A DNA stretch of 64,000 bases from Aquatica leii (lineage: Eukaryota; Arthropoda; Insecta; Coleoptera; Lampyridae). Both the position numbers and the translations under genes were made by a program. The notes below the pieces were generated by a model. That model saw nothing but the letters and a program-made list of their open reading frames with translations. It was not told the DNA's origin and made no database searches. Where the stretch lies: NCBI GenBank assembly GCA_035610365.1, contig CM069435.1, positions 9,388,001 to 9,452,000 on the forward strand. Reading direction: 5' to 3'. Of the stretch, positions 1 to 12,199 are shown in pieces (position 1 is the first letter of the stretch; every line of letters begins with the position of its first letter).

Positions 1-204
1 TAAATGATAAAGAATAATATTGAAGCAAATTTTATATCAAAAACCAGAAGCGAGCGAAAACGCAGCAAAACCAAGTGATAAAATTTTCGTTGATGCAGCG
101 GAAAATGAAATCAACATGATGGATGAAGCAAACCTAGTAAAATATAACATTGAGATAGCAATGTAGTAGTTTAATGAATTAAAATCATTACTAAACAAAT
201 TCGA

Positions 205-770
205 GGTCTAATTAAAAACGAGCCATGGAAAATACTGAACTGAAGAGGAGAATCAATTTAACATGGGCAGCCTACGGTAAGCTCAGCAACATCTTTAAAT
301 CAGATATCCCAATATGCCTGAAGAGGAAAACGTTCGATCAGTGCATACTCCTTGTTCTCACTTATGGGGCTGAAACACTGACCAAGAAAACCATAAAGAA
401 AATAAGAGTAACCCAGACGGCAATGGAAAGGTCAATGCTAGGAATAACACTTAGAGACAAAACACTACACACAACAATTAGGCAGCAAACAAAGATAAAG
501 GATGCTGTGTTGAAGATAGCTGAGCTGAATTGGAACTGGGCGGGACACGTGGCAAGACTGAAAGATGAGAGATGGACAAGACCAATGATTGAATAGAGAC
601 CCAGGCAAAACGCATTCAGAAGCAGAGGTAGACCACCAACAAGATGGGCCGATGATGTAAAAATAGTTGCAAGAAATTGGATCCAGATTGCACAGGAGAA
701 TGGAAGGGTTTGAGGGAGGCCTATGTTCAGCAGTGGACGACCTATGCAGAGGAAGAAGAAGATGGAAAAT
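205..770 (+). pseudogene. RTE-like non-LTR retrotransposon, 3' end of RT protein
   Basis: This is the C-terminal tail of an insect RTE-type endonuclease/reverse transcriptase. Position 225 onward reads through the family's conserved tail: ELKRRINLTWAAYGKL, a KIPICLKRK-like block, VLTYGAETLTKK, TQTAMERSMLGI, and WNWAGHVARLKDERW. A TAG at 594-596 sits where the family has tryptophan before RPRQN, and the same frame then continues through RSRGRPPTRWADDVK to about 709. A frame change follows, and the last block AYVQQWT is readable near 730-760 before a GAAGAAGAAG tail that marks the element's 3' end. The RT core and endonuclease are absent, as in 5'-truncated insertions. It is a dead fragment; the clade name rests on remembered family motifs. 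Confidence 0.8.
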
Positions 771-837
771 ACTCGATCGTCCTAAAGAAAGATGTGTTCT
801 TACATGCAATAAATTAAAACCCATTGGGACACTTGAA

Positions 838-1215
838 CGTAGAGAAACTCTAGTTCTAGTTTTTTTTGATATTGTTGCAGCTTATTTAAATAGATATGTA
901 AAAGAAGAAATACTTATGGATCTTCCAGAATACATTCAGAAGGCATTACAAAAAATAATCAAAAAAGATGGCAAACATAATAAAAAAGATAAAAAAGCTC
1001 AAGAAACGCTCCAAATGTTAACTTTAAAAAAATGAGGTTTGTGTGTGATATACACCAAGCTAGTCACCAATGACCCAAGAGATTAAATAAAGTGTTGGAT
1101 TTACTTCAAATACTACAAATCATATTTGTTTCTATTACCACGTAAGTGAAGATCGATAGCTATAGTTGTCTATATTGACGATATCTGTATATCAAAAGAT
1201 AAGCAAACATTTCTA
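838..1215 (+). pseudogene. Ty1/copia-like reverse transcriptase fragment
   Basis: A short, broken piece of copia-type pol. At 868-1035 the frame reads VFFDIVAAYLNRYVKEEI followed by DLPEYIQKALQ, the copia RT block in which a DVxxAYLNG motif precedes an acidic EI-M-P stretch. After a frame change at about 1035, the second catalytic box appears at 1159-1212 as AIVVYIDDICISKDKQTF, matching the family's VYVDDI(L/I). The sequence between the two boxes (normally containing the ALYGL-Q region) is shortened and frameshifted. No LTR, gag, protease or integrase is seen nearby. It lies directly after an RTE-like 3' end and before a Jockey-like fragment, all on the same strand. Confidence 0.65.
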
Positions 1216-1379
1216 TTTTTCTTCTTTCATATATGGATTTCGATATAGATAAGCAGTGCCTGTTTCTCCTCTTTTGGTGTTGAAGTTCAACAATCATGCC
1301 ATCGTTTTGGTGATTTTGCTTGTGTTCTTTTCCTGTCTACGTGTTTGGTTCATTGTTTTCTTCTTTGTCGTCACACGTC

Positions 1380-2110
1380 CATGTCCGACCCGAGAAGAAT
1401 CCAAGTTAGCGTATCTCAAGAGTTAGTCCTGGATCTGTACATCTTCATTTCTGACATCCCGAAGCATCTACGAGCGGAGTACGTGCTATACGCCGACGAC
1501 ATCGCGGTAATGGTAAGTTTGACATCCCTCAATCAGATCATCGATCGGTTGCAGGTCGCAATGGATGTCGAGTTAGTACACCAACTAGAGAATCGCTGTA
1601 AACCCGACGAACAGCAGCGCAGACTATTTACGCGCCGCAGGAGATTCACACCAGGATGTTGAATCAAGCTAAAAGGTGCTGACATACCGTAAAAGAACGA
1701 AACGAAGTATTTAGGCGTCCTTCTGGACAGACGACTATTGTGGAAAAAACATCTTCACAAAGTAGCAGCTAGAGCATCCGCAGTCATGTCCAAGCTGTAT
1801 CTTATTAAGAGAAGAAACAATGTTCTATCCGTGGACAACAAGCTGCTACTGTACAAGTTGGTGATACGACTCACCATGATCTACGTTTCGCCAACATGGT
1901 TACATGCGACAAAGGCACACATCGAGAAGATCCAGCAAACCCAAAACAAGGCACTACCCTTTGTCGCCAACGTACCTTAATTTGTGAGAAACAATCAACT
2001 GCACAGGGATCTACGGATGCCCAGCATTAAAGATCTACTACGTGAGGACGCACAGAAGATGGTCTAAAAAATACCGACAAAATCCAACGAGAAAGTCGGA
2101 GAGAGCAGTA
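1380..2110 (+). pseudogene. Jockey-like non-LTR reverse transcriptase, C-terminal half
   Basis: Position 1395 onward reads as a decayed Q-G-S box (VSVSQELVLDLYIFISDIP) followed by the catalytic YADDIAVM at about 1488-1515. Downstream of a deletion and frame changes, 1738-1980 carries the Jockey-type thumb/C-terminal region: WKKHLHKVAARASAVMSKLY, NKLLLYKLVIRLTMIY, SPTWLHATKAHIEKIQ and a QNKALPFV stretch. A TAA at 1978-1980 interrupts it, and the same frame continues with VRNNQLHRDLRMPSIKD to about 2080. Base composition is less AT-rich than the surroundings, suggesting a more recent arrival than its neighbours. The endonuclease and first half of RT are missing. Confidence 0.75.
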
Positions 2111-2270
2111 TATAATGGTAAGTACTAACGTATCAGATTTAACTTAATAGTTTAATTTAATTGAAATATTAATGCTTTTTATCTCCACTGTCTACTTACA
2201 ATCAGCGCATCCAAATAAGCGATGGCACATTCAACACAAAATCCCTAAAATTTCTCCAAATTAAACTGAT

Positions 2271-2825
2271 ACATATATACACAGTTACCAGAAATAAATT
2301 TTTCGGTTTCATATGATTGGTTAGTAAACAAAGTGCGCTAAGCTTCCCGAAGTTAGTTAAAGTGTCTCAACAGGTCTGCCCTCCAATTTGTCGTAATTCT
2401 ATTTGCAGTAATAGAAATCTCAATGGTGGTTTCAATGTTCCCATCTAACATAAGTTATCAGAATATCCACCCGGGACAGTTTTCATAATCCGTACATGCC
2501 TTATTAGTTCGTCATTTTCCAAGGTAAAAAAACAGGTGTAGGTAACCAAAGTTGCTGCAATAAAACAGAAAATTCAAATCGCGCTGTAAAATAAAAATGT
2601 GTCCTTACCCAAGCAAATTTCTCGCAACAAAAACATATAAAACCGCAATTTATTTACTCAACATTCGCGTGGATGATTTAAGATGTGGAAACCTCGGGGC
2701 ATGACGTTAACACACGTGTAATTTTTTTAAAGTCCAAAACGGAAGTGACTTTCGGTATGTAAAATGACATCACTGAGCGAAATTTCTACAGTACGAAAAC
2801 TATACCAAAATATTTTTAACATAAC
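2271..2825 (+). repeat. Unclassified interspersed repeat family A, copy 1
   Basis: This stretch aligns by eye, along most of its length and in the same orientation, with 52574-53160 and over its last ~265 bp with 56655-56920. Shared landmarks include CAGTTACCAGAAATAAAT, AAGTGCGCTAAGCTTCC, CAATGGTGGTTTCAATGT, AGGTAACCAAAGTT and GTATGTAAAATGACAT. No coding motif, terminal inverted repeat or poly-A tail is obvious, so the class is unknown. It could be a MITE, SINE-like unit, LTR/UTR piece or satellite-derived block. Confidence 0.6.
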
Positions 2826-2894
2826 AAACAAACAAAAAACGGATGTAGCTTGTACCAAACTAAAACATCATATATTTTTACAAACAAATAGTAA

Positions 2895-3800
2895 AAGATG
2901 CTGGTCACAGTAAAAATAAAGAGCGAGAAAAGTGTTGGCGATCATCAGCCGGGATACTGCTCCTCAAAAGAGTTGGGTTTATGTTAGATTATACCAATCT
3001 CTTAGGTTTTTCAGTCAGGATATGCGTTTTAGGTGTGGTGGACAACGTCCTTTTATCCGTGCTTTTAGAACTAACTATAATAAGTGATATTTTGTGTTTC
3101 ACATTATATCCCCCAGATATTGTAGCTTTTATTTTTGAATAGTATCGACACATTCCGTTGTATTTTGCATTAACTCCATAACCTTTTTATTACTGATTTT
3201 TTGAATCCAGGAAATGCGCCACATCCTTCTATACGTCCACATCTCAAAGCAATTAATTCTGCTGATGGCCTATTTGTTCAATCTCCATGTCTCTGCAACC
3301 TTGAATAAAACTGAGAAAACAGCATCTCAGCAGTTTAGTTCGTTTTTTAATGTGTATATGTTTGTTGCATGTTCTTAAAGGTTGTGCGTGCTATTTCAAT
3401 GTGGCATTTGCTTTGGTCATTCGGCAATAATCCTAGTTTGAATAGTACTTCCTCACTTTCTTCTGTGGAAAACTTGAAGAAAGACTTTCAAGGTATGGTT
3501 CATTAAACTGATGATGATGGTGCGGTAATTTTGGCATCTTTTAGACTTTAAGATTTTTGGGAAAGTTACAAATGTTGAGTGCAACCATTCTTTTAGAAGT
3601 ATTCCAGTTTGGTGTATATTAACTGAAAATGTTTACCAATCAATCAGTTTTATAAGTTCAATTGGTACCTTGTCAGGTCTGAGTGCTTTTCTTGATTTTG
3701 AATTTTTCAGTATTTCGTCTTTTGTTATTGTTATAATTTTGTCGTTGTTTACATTTATTGTTAAAAGCTCTGGCTCATTAACATCATCATTAACACTAGA
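2895..3800 (-). pseudogene. Antisense RTE-like non-LTR pol, internally deleted
   Basis: Read on the minus strand from 3800 down, the frame gives NVNDKIITITKDEILKNSK, a RPDKVPIELIKLID block and SKRCQNYRTIIIS (the family's CxxYRTISL box), then HTLKVFLQ near 3490. A deletion removes the palm region with the catalytic aspartates. The far end is again clear: AETWRLNK, FEMWTYRRMWRISWIQK (about 3200-3260) and SWLKNLRDWYNLT near 2990-3040, which is the conserved C-terminus of insect RTE proteins. The element is therefore represented by its two ends with the centre lost. It abuts family A copy 1, which is on the other strand. Confidence 0.75.
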
Positions 3801-6800
3801 AATAAAAAATTAAAAATGTACGAAATAGAGAAGTAGACATTTATTGACAAACATAGAAAAGCGTACAAACGATTTGAGAAAATAATTAATAAAGAACAAT
3901 TTACACGAAAACGATAATTTAGAAGAACGAAGTACGAAAATAACAAACGCAATTGTAGAAGCAACGATAATGAGATCATAAAAAATACCAAAAACTCCTA
4001 AAAGAAAGAGGTATTTTCGTAAAGTGTTTTAACAAGGTGTAAAAGAAATTGAAGAACTAAGAGTTAGGTAATCAACTTATGAACAAAGCTAGATTCCAAA
4101 CTCCTAACTAGATAAGAAAGAAATTGATCAGCTTGAAGAAGCAAACGACAGTCTAACAAAGAACCATGACAGTTAGTTAATAAATTTATGAACCAAGTTA
4201 AACTCTAAACTCCATAGAAATTTTTTTGTGAGATTATGGAAAATAAACTTTAAAACAAAGTAATCTAACAAAAAACACATCGGTTATTAACAATTACATC
4301 TTTGTCTAAGTACAAATGATTGCACATTAAATTAAAATCAATTACATCTAAAAAAAGACGATTGAAAATAAACTATAAAGTCGAATAAACAATTAAATAT
4401 AATAGGATCTTACAACTACTCAATACAGCTATTTGTTAAAAGTAGACCATCAGCATAAAAAACAATGGTAATGGCTCATAAAGACGTTCCTATAAATCAT
4501 TAGAAGATCTAACAAAAGATTATAAATCATTAACATTAAGCAAAAATGGTAAGAGAAAAAGTGGAACAAATAACTCAAACTAGATTCAAATTTAGATTAC
4601 GTTAAAAAAACATTTTTGAACGAAATATTAAAATATTACAACATTAAGTTTTATAATTACTATTAAACATTTTTATTTAGTAACGTAATTACTAATTTTC
4701 TATAATTTATATACATATTATGAATTATTTTTAAACTACAGTAAAAAAGATCACAATCAAAGAGAAAAACTTTGTTGTAGCGTACAAAAACATTAAACCT
4801 TAAATTATCGAAATTAGAATTTGATTCAGTGAATCGAAATTTTGGATTACGTCGATTTTAATTAATGCAGATTATCGTACGACTAATGTACAAAAAAAGC
4901 TCAAAGCAATGTAGAAGACCGTAGCTGGAGTAACATGTTTTACACACTCCACTTTATCAGGTTGTTCGACCTTTTATTGCAAATAACTGTTCGGATTAAA
5001 ATTCCTTTTATCTTAATAATAAATGAACTTCAATGTTAAGTTTCACAATTACTGATTTAACATAATTATACTGATATCAATACTGCAGAGTGTACGAAGT
5101 ATAATATATTATAATTGTGCACTGTTTTGCAATCTCTTCTCTTTATAATATACAAAAACATGGCAGCGGTAGTATTAATAGTAAAAAATCCTTTAAAAAA
5201 AATATATAATACGTTAATTTAAAAGAAATTGTTAGAATACACAATCGTTTTTAGTAAAGTATTGCAAAAAATCAAAACCGTTAATTTTGATAATTAAATG
5301 AGCCAACAAAGATAAGTTAAATAATACAAAAGAATTTAGAAATTAGAAAAAGTTGAAAGTACAACTAACAATTAGAAACAATGAAAATTGGTAACAGCAA
5401 AATTTAATTTTGACAATATATAATAAAATTAAAATGATCAAGTCAATATCTATCAAAGGCGTCCATGTAAACAACAATGCTAATTGTAAAAGTGTAATTG
5501 GCCTGAAGGCGTCATCATTGCAAACTAATTACACACGCTAATTTTTTAAAATGGTCACAAAATTCTATAAGCCAATTTGGTTTTAATGATAATTAGTGTA
5601 AAGTACTTTACCAAGCATGCAGGACTATAAACAAGTATTTAATTTACGTAGGAGGAATACGTTTAGATAGTGCAGTCAATTCGATGTTGTTAGTTATTAT
5701 TATTACCAAAATCATGATTTAATACCAGTAACAACATTCCTCTGTTGTAAAATGTATAATATTTTCAGAAAAACTTACCGAAAAATGATTAAAACATGTA
5801 GTCCTTAACAATATTGAACCTGAAAAAAAAATTACATTCAATAGTTTGAAATTAAGCAAAAACGTTTTATTAATTATAGGTTTCAGCTTTACAGTTATTG
5901 ATTATTTTAAAAAATGCAGGTACATAAATTAATTTCAAATTTGAAGTATAATTAGAATGATAGAAAAATATCCGCGTAACCTTGTGTGTGTAATGGCATG
6001 CGTGCAGGTATTTATAAAATTGTATACGGTAATTCAGTACTCACAAACAAAAGCACTGGAAGAATAGCAAATTACAGCATAATAAATTTTTTTTTAATTT
6101 TTCGACTACATCGTCAGTAATAAACATAATGTACATAATAACCACGTGGAGCGTTTATTTCCGGATATGCGATGGAAATACATTTTTTGTTGCATCTTAT
6201 TTTTATCGTAATTGTGGATACGTCTGCATTTATCAGAAGTCAACAACTTTTAGTTTCCGGTCATAAAAAAAACCACGGTTATTTTGCATGGTTTGTGCTC
6301 GAGAAGCTAATTTGCGTATTTACCTTTGCGTGATGCGAACAACGGTACGAGCTTGTTCGAGCTTAAGAAGTTTGGAATCGGATTAACACAATTAAACATA
6401 AATTTGATTTCAACGTCTTTTAGTTCTTTGTTTCTATATTTAAACGATTTATCAAATACTTGTGGAATTACAGATACGTTTTCAGTGATAAGTTATCTGC
6501 TTTGAGCATTTAAATAAATATAAAAAGCAATCGTTTGGTTTAATTGTAACTTCATTTTGTTAGCAAATCGTAAATACAAAAACATCTTAACTTCTAACTA
6601 ATTTCATTTAAAAAAATAATTTTAGAAACAGGTGAAGACGCAAAGCAAAATAATGTATTTATACATCACAGATATAAAACTACAATCAGTAAGAGTCAAC
6701 CACAACTTCTGAATCAAAAAAAACAAGACTAAAAATATCTAAAACGGAAGTGATACACTACGTTAAGTCATCAAAAGACAAAGTAATAACCGCAGTTAAC

Positions 6801-7080
6801 ACAAGAAAAATATTTTTATTGTGTTGTAGATTTAAAATAAAGACCAATTCCGCACACAAACGATCAGTTCAAATCTTGCAATTAGATAAATGATTCAGAA
6901 TTTTCTTCAACTTACAACTCAGTGCACAAATAGAGTAAACCACGGACAGTTCAAATTTTTGTTCGAAGAAAAACTAAAAAAAAATATTTGTAACTACTTT
7001 TTTGAAAAACTGAGTAATTAAATGAAAAACTTAAAATTTCTAGTTAAGAATGACATATGTGAAGTTTACACAGCTACTAT
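3800..7080. other. AT-rich DNA with no recognised gene
   Basis: About 3.3 kb of AT-rich sequence without a convincing coding frame on either strand. A weak local duplication is visible: 4060-4102 resembles 4172-4213 (both carry an ATGAAC-AAG-TA and AAACTCC pattern). Short reading frames here have no recognisable motifs. Parts read on the plus strand as lysine/glutamate-rich, coiled-coil-like fragments, which may be a long-decayed retroelement. Confidence 0.5.
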
Positions 7081-7084
7081 AGTT

Positions 7085-8560
7085 ATTTTCTTCTTTTTTA
7101 ACCTTCTTCTTCTTCTTCTCCTCAGCCTTCTTCTACTCATCTGTGAGTATACGCCTTCTCTACTTCCTTCGACTCTTCTCGGTTTACTGCTCGTCACTTC
7201 CACGTTTTTTCGATGTCAGTCCATCTTTTCTGTGGTTTTTCTCGCTTAGTTTGGCAAAGATGACTTATCCTAGCTTTATCTCTGTCGATTGGTTTGTTAA
7301 AACTCAGGAATCTCAGATATTTAAGACAACTGCTGTTGCGGTGAGATTATAGATATCATCTAACGTTCTGTTAAATGTTAATGGACATTGTATGATAATG
7401 TGGTTCATGGTCTGATTTGGAACTCCACAACTGCAGCTTGGGTTTTCCAAATATTTCATAGCATTTGATAAGTTTTATATTGATTTCCGTTATTATTCAA
7501 AGTATTTAAATCTACAGGAGTGTGCAAAAAAAATTGTTGATGTTGGGAAAATAAAAACACGATTTCTTCCGATCTTAACCAAACCCGAACTTACACGAAA
7601 TTCAAATTTTCAAAAGCGCGGAAAAACAAAAACCCGATTTCTACCGACCTTAACCGAACCCGAACTTTCACGAAACTCAAATCTGAAAAAATGCGCGCGC
7701 ACATGAACTTACACGAACACAGTCGAAGAAAATACGATCTCAACCGAACTTAAACGAAATTCAAATTTTTAAAAAAACGCGCGAAAATTTTAGCCAGAAC
7801 CAACATCACTATACTACTCCCATCGATGTAATAAAAATTTACATTTTCCTTGGCCAATCCGTATCCTATTTAACGTAGTCCATAAGTTTCTTCTTAATGA
7901 GAAACCTTCAATTTTAGTTGTTGGATCATCCACAAGTTGCATGTTTTCAATTTTAGCTTCTCTTCAAAACTAGTTCCATTGTTGTTTTTTATTCGAATTT
8001 TGTTGCGTAAAGTTTTTCGGCAGTGATCCATAATGGACGCCTAGACTTAAATTTATATTAAATTTTGAAAAAAGTCCGCGTTTTCGTTAACAAGCATTGA
8101 TTTATTTGGCAAAACTTTCTCATATTATTTCTTAAAAAAATGTTGACGTCGTAATGTTGATGGTGTAATATTGCACAATACTGGTAGCCACATTTGCACC
8201 TTATGTTGTTCCGGTAAGTTTTTGACTTAAGTTTAATCTTGTTTTAGTTTTTCCAGCTAACTTCTCTAAATTAAGTTTGTACGAAAAAGTGCGGTCAAGA
8301 ATAACGCCTAAGTATTTTAGTGGACAATAACATACATAACATGATGTCCGTTAAAAATTACGTTTAATAATTAGCTTCGTTCTTGTTTAGATAAAACGTT
8401 GAAACCTCCGTTTTTTTGGGTTTGGACTTAATCCTTATTTTTTGAATTAATTGTTCAGAATCAGCATATCATTTGTAGTGGTTTTTGCTCCACTTTCTAA
8501 ATTTTGATGTAAGAAAATCGTTGCAATGTCGTACGCGTAAATAAATTTTGTACATGTAGA
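7085..8560 (-). pseudogene. Antisense non-LTR retrotransposon, 3' half (Jockey/CR1-like)
   Basis: On the minus strand, 8340 down to 8180 reads KYLGVILDRTFSYKLNLEKL and a K-K-K-rich continuation, matching the YLGV-LDR-L-Y block after the RT palm. Near 7320-7450 the minus strand gives NPSCSCGVPNQTMNHIIIQC, a CxC-x7-HxxxxC zinc-knuckle typical of the C-terminus of this group, then PLTFNRTLDDIYNL. A CTTCTTCTTCTTCT tract at 7100-7125 is the reverse complement of a GAA-type 3' tail and sets the element's end. The closest relative in the window is the intact element at 18710-20050, which has the same YLGV-LDRTL and CDCG-QTMEH blocks. A tandem-repeat block at 7553-7790 interrupts it. Confidence 0.7.
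7553..7790. repeat. Short tandem array, about 75-bp unit, three copies
   Basis: Three imperfect copies of a unit start at about 7553, 7628 and 7720. Each carries CGATTTCT-CCGA-CTTAACC, CCCGAACTT-CACGAAA and a CAAAT-TT-AAAA-GCGCG ending; the third is more decayed. The CG-containing blocks stand out from the AT-rich surroundings. The array lies inside the antisense non-LTR fragment and no open frame runs through it. Confidence 0.65.
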
Positions 8561-8629
8561 GTTTTACACAAATAAATATACTTGTGCGTGATAATACAAA
8601 TAAAAACTACTTGAGTTACTTGAGAAGTG

Positions 8630-11600
8630 AGCAAATAAGGTAGGAGGAGAAATTAAGAGAGTTTACAGCAAATTAAAATGTATAAGAGATGAGGGGCGAA
8701 TAACGACAGACGACAAAAAAAAGAGCGCAAAAACCAAAAATATGAAATTAAACAAGATAAGTAAAGGAAATCAACAAATTGAAACATAAAATAAAAAACT
8801 AAAAAAGAAGAACGAAGAAACTAAGAAGATGAGACAGAAGAAAAGTATAATACAAAAAGTAGAAGAAAAACTAACTGAACAAGATTTCGAGTTAAAAAAA
8901 ATAATTTTTAAAGACGTAAAAGTTGAAATTAATATGAAAAAAGAAATTCAGGAAATTGGAAGATTGAGAAGGAAAGTAGAAGGAAAACGAAACAATAGAC
9001 CAATTTTAATTGAATTAACAACATTGGCTCAAAACAGGACATACAGAGAGCGACAAAAAATTTGAAGGTAAAGAATATATGGATAAATTATGATTATCCA
9101 AAACATGTCCGGAAAGAGAAAAAGGAATTAATACAATATATGATCGAAGCAACAACTAAAAGAAGAAGACACAAAAGAAGAAAACACAAAAGACAAAAAT
9201 GAAACAGAGATGAACAATGAACTAAAAAATAACTCTAAAGAAGAAAAACAAAAATTAGAAAAGTGAGCAAAAGATCGCCCTAAAACAAAGATTATAAAAA
9301 GTTAAGAAAACAATTACGAATAATAACAAATTCTGATAGCAAGCTCAAAAGCTAAACAATGAACCAGTCAGTCAGGACTGCTACAAACGGAAACGACCGC
9401 CATGAACTAAGAATTAGCGAAGAGAAACCAAACGTAAAACAAAAACAAAGAGAAATAGATGTAAGGGCCAGAATAAAAACAGAGACAAATAAACATTTGA
9501 AAATAGTTACGTGGAATATAACATCGTTAACAGAAAAAGAAAGCGAGATTGTGGAAGAGAGAAAACACTATGATATAAAAATTATGGGAATAAGCGAAAC
9601 AAAAAAAAAGGATTAGGAAGTAAATTACTATTGGATAAATATAAATTATACTACTCAAGAAAGCGTGAAAAACAAAGAACAAAAGAGGGAGTAGAATTAA
9701 TTATAGCAGAAGAAGTAGATAATGCAGTAAGTAAATTTGAAGGAATATGTTCGAAAAATATGACCCAGGAAATAGCACTACGGAAAAATAAAGAAAAGAC
9801 AAATATTTGCACCAGCAGAGGGAGCAGCAATTTAGATTTCTTCTCCGTTCTACAAATACTTCTAAATAAAAAATTAGAGAAGAAAATGATTAGTAGCGAT
9901 AATGGGCGACTAAAATGCAAAAATTGGAAATGACGAAAATAAACGCATGGGTTGCATGGGAAAACGTGGAGAAGAAAGAATCAATAATAATGGGAAGAAA
10001 ATGATAGAGTTTTGCCAACTAAATGACCTAAAAATTGGAAATACTTACTAGAGACAACGGCTAGAGGATAGATATACATTCGTAGCGCTAGAGAGAAACG
10101 CTAGAAGTATAGTTAACTGCATAGTATATACACAAAAAATGGAAAATAAAATAAATCAGATTAAAACAATGCCAGAGGCGGAAATGGACACGCAACACAG
10201 ATTAGTAACAGCAATAATTAAGTACACGGAGCTAGTATGGAAAAAGCCATAAGAATATGAAAGAATACTAATGCATAGACTAAGAAATGAGGTAACAAGA
10301 AAAAACTATCAAGAAAAAACAGACAGGACCAAGTGGAAGAAAATTGGATACTAGAAAAAAGATATGGCGTGTAAAAGATATTAAGAGGCAAAACAAGAAG
10401 TAGACAGACAAAAATGCATAAGTAAAAAAATATAGCGATGAAAGTGGTACGAGAAACAAACAGGAAAAGCTGGGAAGACTTCGGAAAAGAAATCGAACAA
10501 ACATATCAATAAAATAACAGGAAATTCTGGAACGCTGTAAGAAGTGTGAAGGGAAATAAAAAGAATAAAAAACAAGAATAATGAATTAAAAACAGATATT
10601 AAATTAATACTAAAAATATGGACAAAATTCTTCTCAATGAAATTTGGAATAGAAGTAGAAACAAATGGAACGGAGACCACTAGAAATAAAGTGGAAGATA
10701 AGGAAATAATTGAAAAAAAAAAGAAATTCTAGAGAACTACATAGATGAAGCAATGAAAATCATCAAACTAAGAAAGGCAAGTGGACAAGACCAAATAGAA
10801 CCAGCGATCATAAAATTCCTAGGAAAGAAAGGAAGAGAATGGCTACTAAAAATTATTCAAACAAACATGGGAGACTGAAAAAATCCCACGAGAGTGGCAA
10901 AATAACAATATCATTCCAATTTACAAAAAACGGGAGTATGCGGACTGAGAAAACTATAGAGATATATGCCCCTCCTCCACCACCTTTAAATAATACACCA
11001 AAATAGTAGAAAAAAGACTGAGAAAATATATTGACAATAAACTTGAAAAACAACAAGCAGCATTTAGAACAGGAAGACAAACGCACGATAATATCCACAT
11101 ACTAAGAAGTATAATAAAAAAAAAGAAAAAAAAGACGAAGAAATATTGGTTACATTCATTAACCTAAAAGCAGCCATTGACTCAATACAGAGGAAAATAA
11201 TATGGGATTGTCTAAAACAACTAAAGGTGCCAATGAAGTTAGTAAGGGTAATCAAAAGTATGCATAAAACAGTAAATGAAATAGTTAAAATAATTGGAGA
11301 GGAATCAGACTTCTTAGAAGTAGGAATACAACAGGGTCATAATCTAAGATTAAAAACCAAACAAAGCCAAACAGGGATAGAGTATAATAAACTAGTACCA
11401 ATAAAAATCGACTGCGTGCTATATGCAGACAATATAGTATTAGTATCAGATAACCACAAAAAGATGTTGACAGTTGACGAAAATATGGAGTGAAAAAATA
11501 GAAAAGCTAAGAATGGAAATTAATATAAAGAAACATAAAACAATGATCATAAATTTCAAGAACAAAGAAGAAAATAGAACATAGAAAATAGAAACAAGAA

Positions 11601-11990
11601 GTAAAAGTTATTGCGGCAGAAATAAAATTTTTTAAAAGGATTCCAAGAAAAACAAAGATGGATAGAAAACGAAACGAAGAAAGAAGACAAATGACACAAT
11701 AACAACAAAAATAGAATTGAAGTAGCTTAAATGGTATGGACACGTAGTATAGATGAGTCAGAATAGATTGGTGAAAAAGATAGTAGAGATGGGCAGAGTA
11801 GGTAAAAGAAGAGTAGGAAATCCTAGAAAGTATTAGATACAAAAAACAGAAGAAATAGGAAAAAGAAAAGAGAAGACGATAAGAGAATGAAAAATCTAGC
11901 ATCGGACCGAACGGGGTAGAAAAAGTGGGTATCAGAAGAAATCTAATCCAACACACTTAAAGGTATAAGGAGTATGGAAAAAGAAGAAGA
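8630..11990 (+). mobile_element. Nearly complete, decayed RTE-like non-LTR retrotransposon
   Basis: An element of about 3.3 kb can be followed in order with many frame changes. At 8829-9063 there is a lysine/glutamate-rich, coiled-coil-like ORF1-type segment ending RPILIELTTL. The endonuclease starts at 9500 with LKIVTWNITSLTEKE and IKIMGISETKKK. Linker and fingers follow (RLEDRYTFVALERNA, then GQDQIEPAIIKFLG and YKKREY in broken frames near 10780-10940). RT blocks at 11050-11493 include AAFRTGRQTHDNIH, FINLKAAIDSIQ, GIQQGH and YADNIVLVSD. The C-terminal WYGHVV, GRVGKRRVGNPRK and DRTG-KKWVSEE blocks lie near 11725-11945. It ends in GAAGAAGAAG at about 11975-11990. The catalytic YADD has become YADN. 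The strong A-over-T bias of the sense strand is typical of retroelements. Confidence 0.75.
11146..11493 (+). pseudogene. RT palm remnant of the 8.6-12.0 kb RTE-like element
   Basis: This is the longest open stretch (115 codons) of the element. It begins with VTFINLKAAIDSIQRKIIW, corresponding to the first catalytic block where the family has a D in F-DLKAAFD (here N replaces that aspartate). It continues through a conserved helix (WDCLKQLKVPMKLVRVI), the decayed GIQQGH turn (family: G--QG-) and CVLYADNIVLVSD, where the second D of YADD is N. Two altered catalytic positions plus many frame breaks elsewhere make activity impossible. The upstream endonuclease and downstream C-terminal tail are in other frames of the same element. 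Confidence 0.7.
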
Positions 11991-12199
11991 AGTGACAGAC
12001 CGTTGTTTAATATTGGAAAAATCGTGCATTAAACCTATTATTTATTAAACTAAAGAAACTTCAGTATAGAACGAACTGATGAAGCTTCCATAAAAGACCT
12101 TTTCTCTAAACTGTATCTTAAGCAGCAGTAAGTAACAAAAAAAGCTTCTTCTTTTTTTTGAAAACCATTTTAAACATTTTTTGTAAATGCTAGAACTTG

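Noticed and set aside
10280..10680. Minus-strand open frames rich in F, S and L
   Set aside because: They are antisense shadows of the A-rich plus-strand RTE-like element, which explains the composition; no family motif.
11507..11956. 149-codon minus-strand frame resembling a membrane protein
   Set aside because: Antisense of the RTE-like C-terminal tail, whose plus-strand motifs (WYGHVV, GKRRVGNPRK) are recognisable; hydrophobicity is a by-product of A-rich codons on the other strand.
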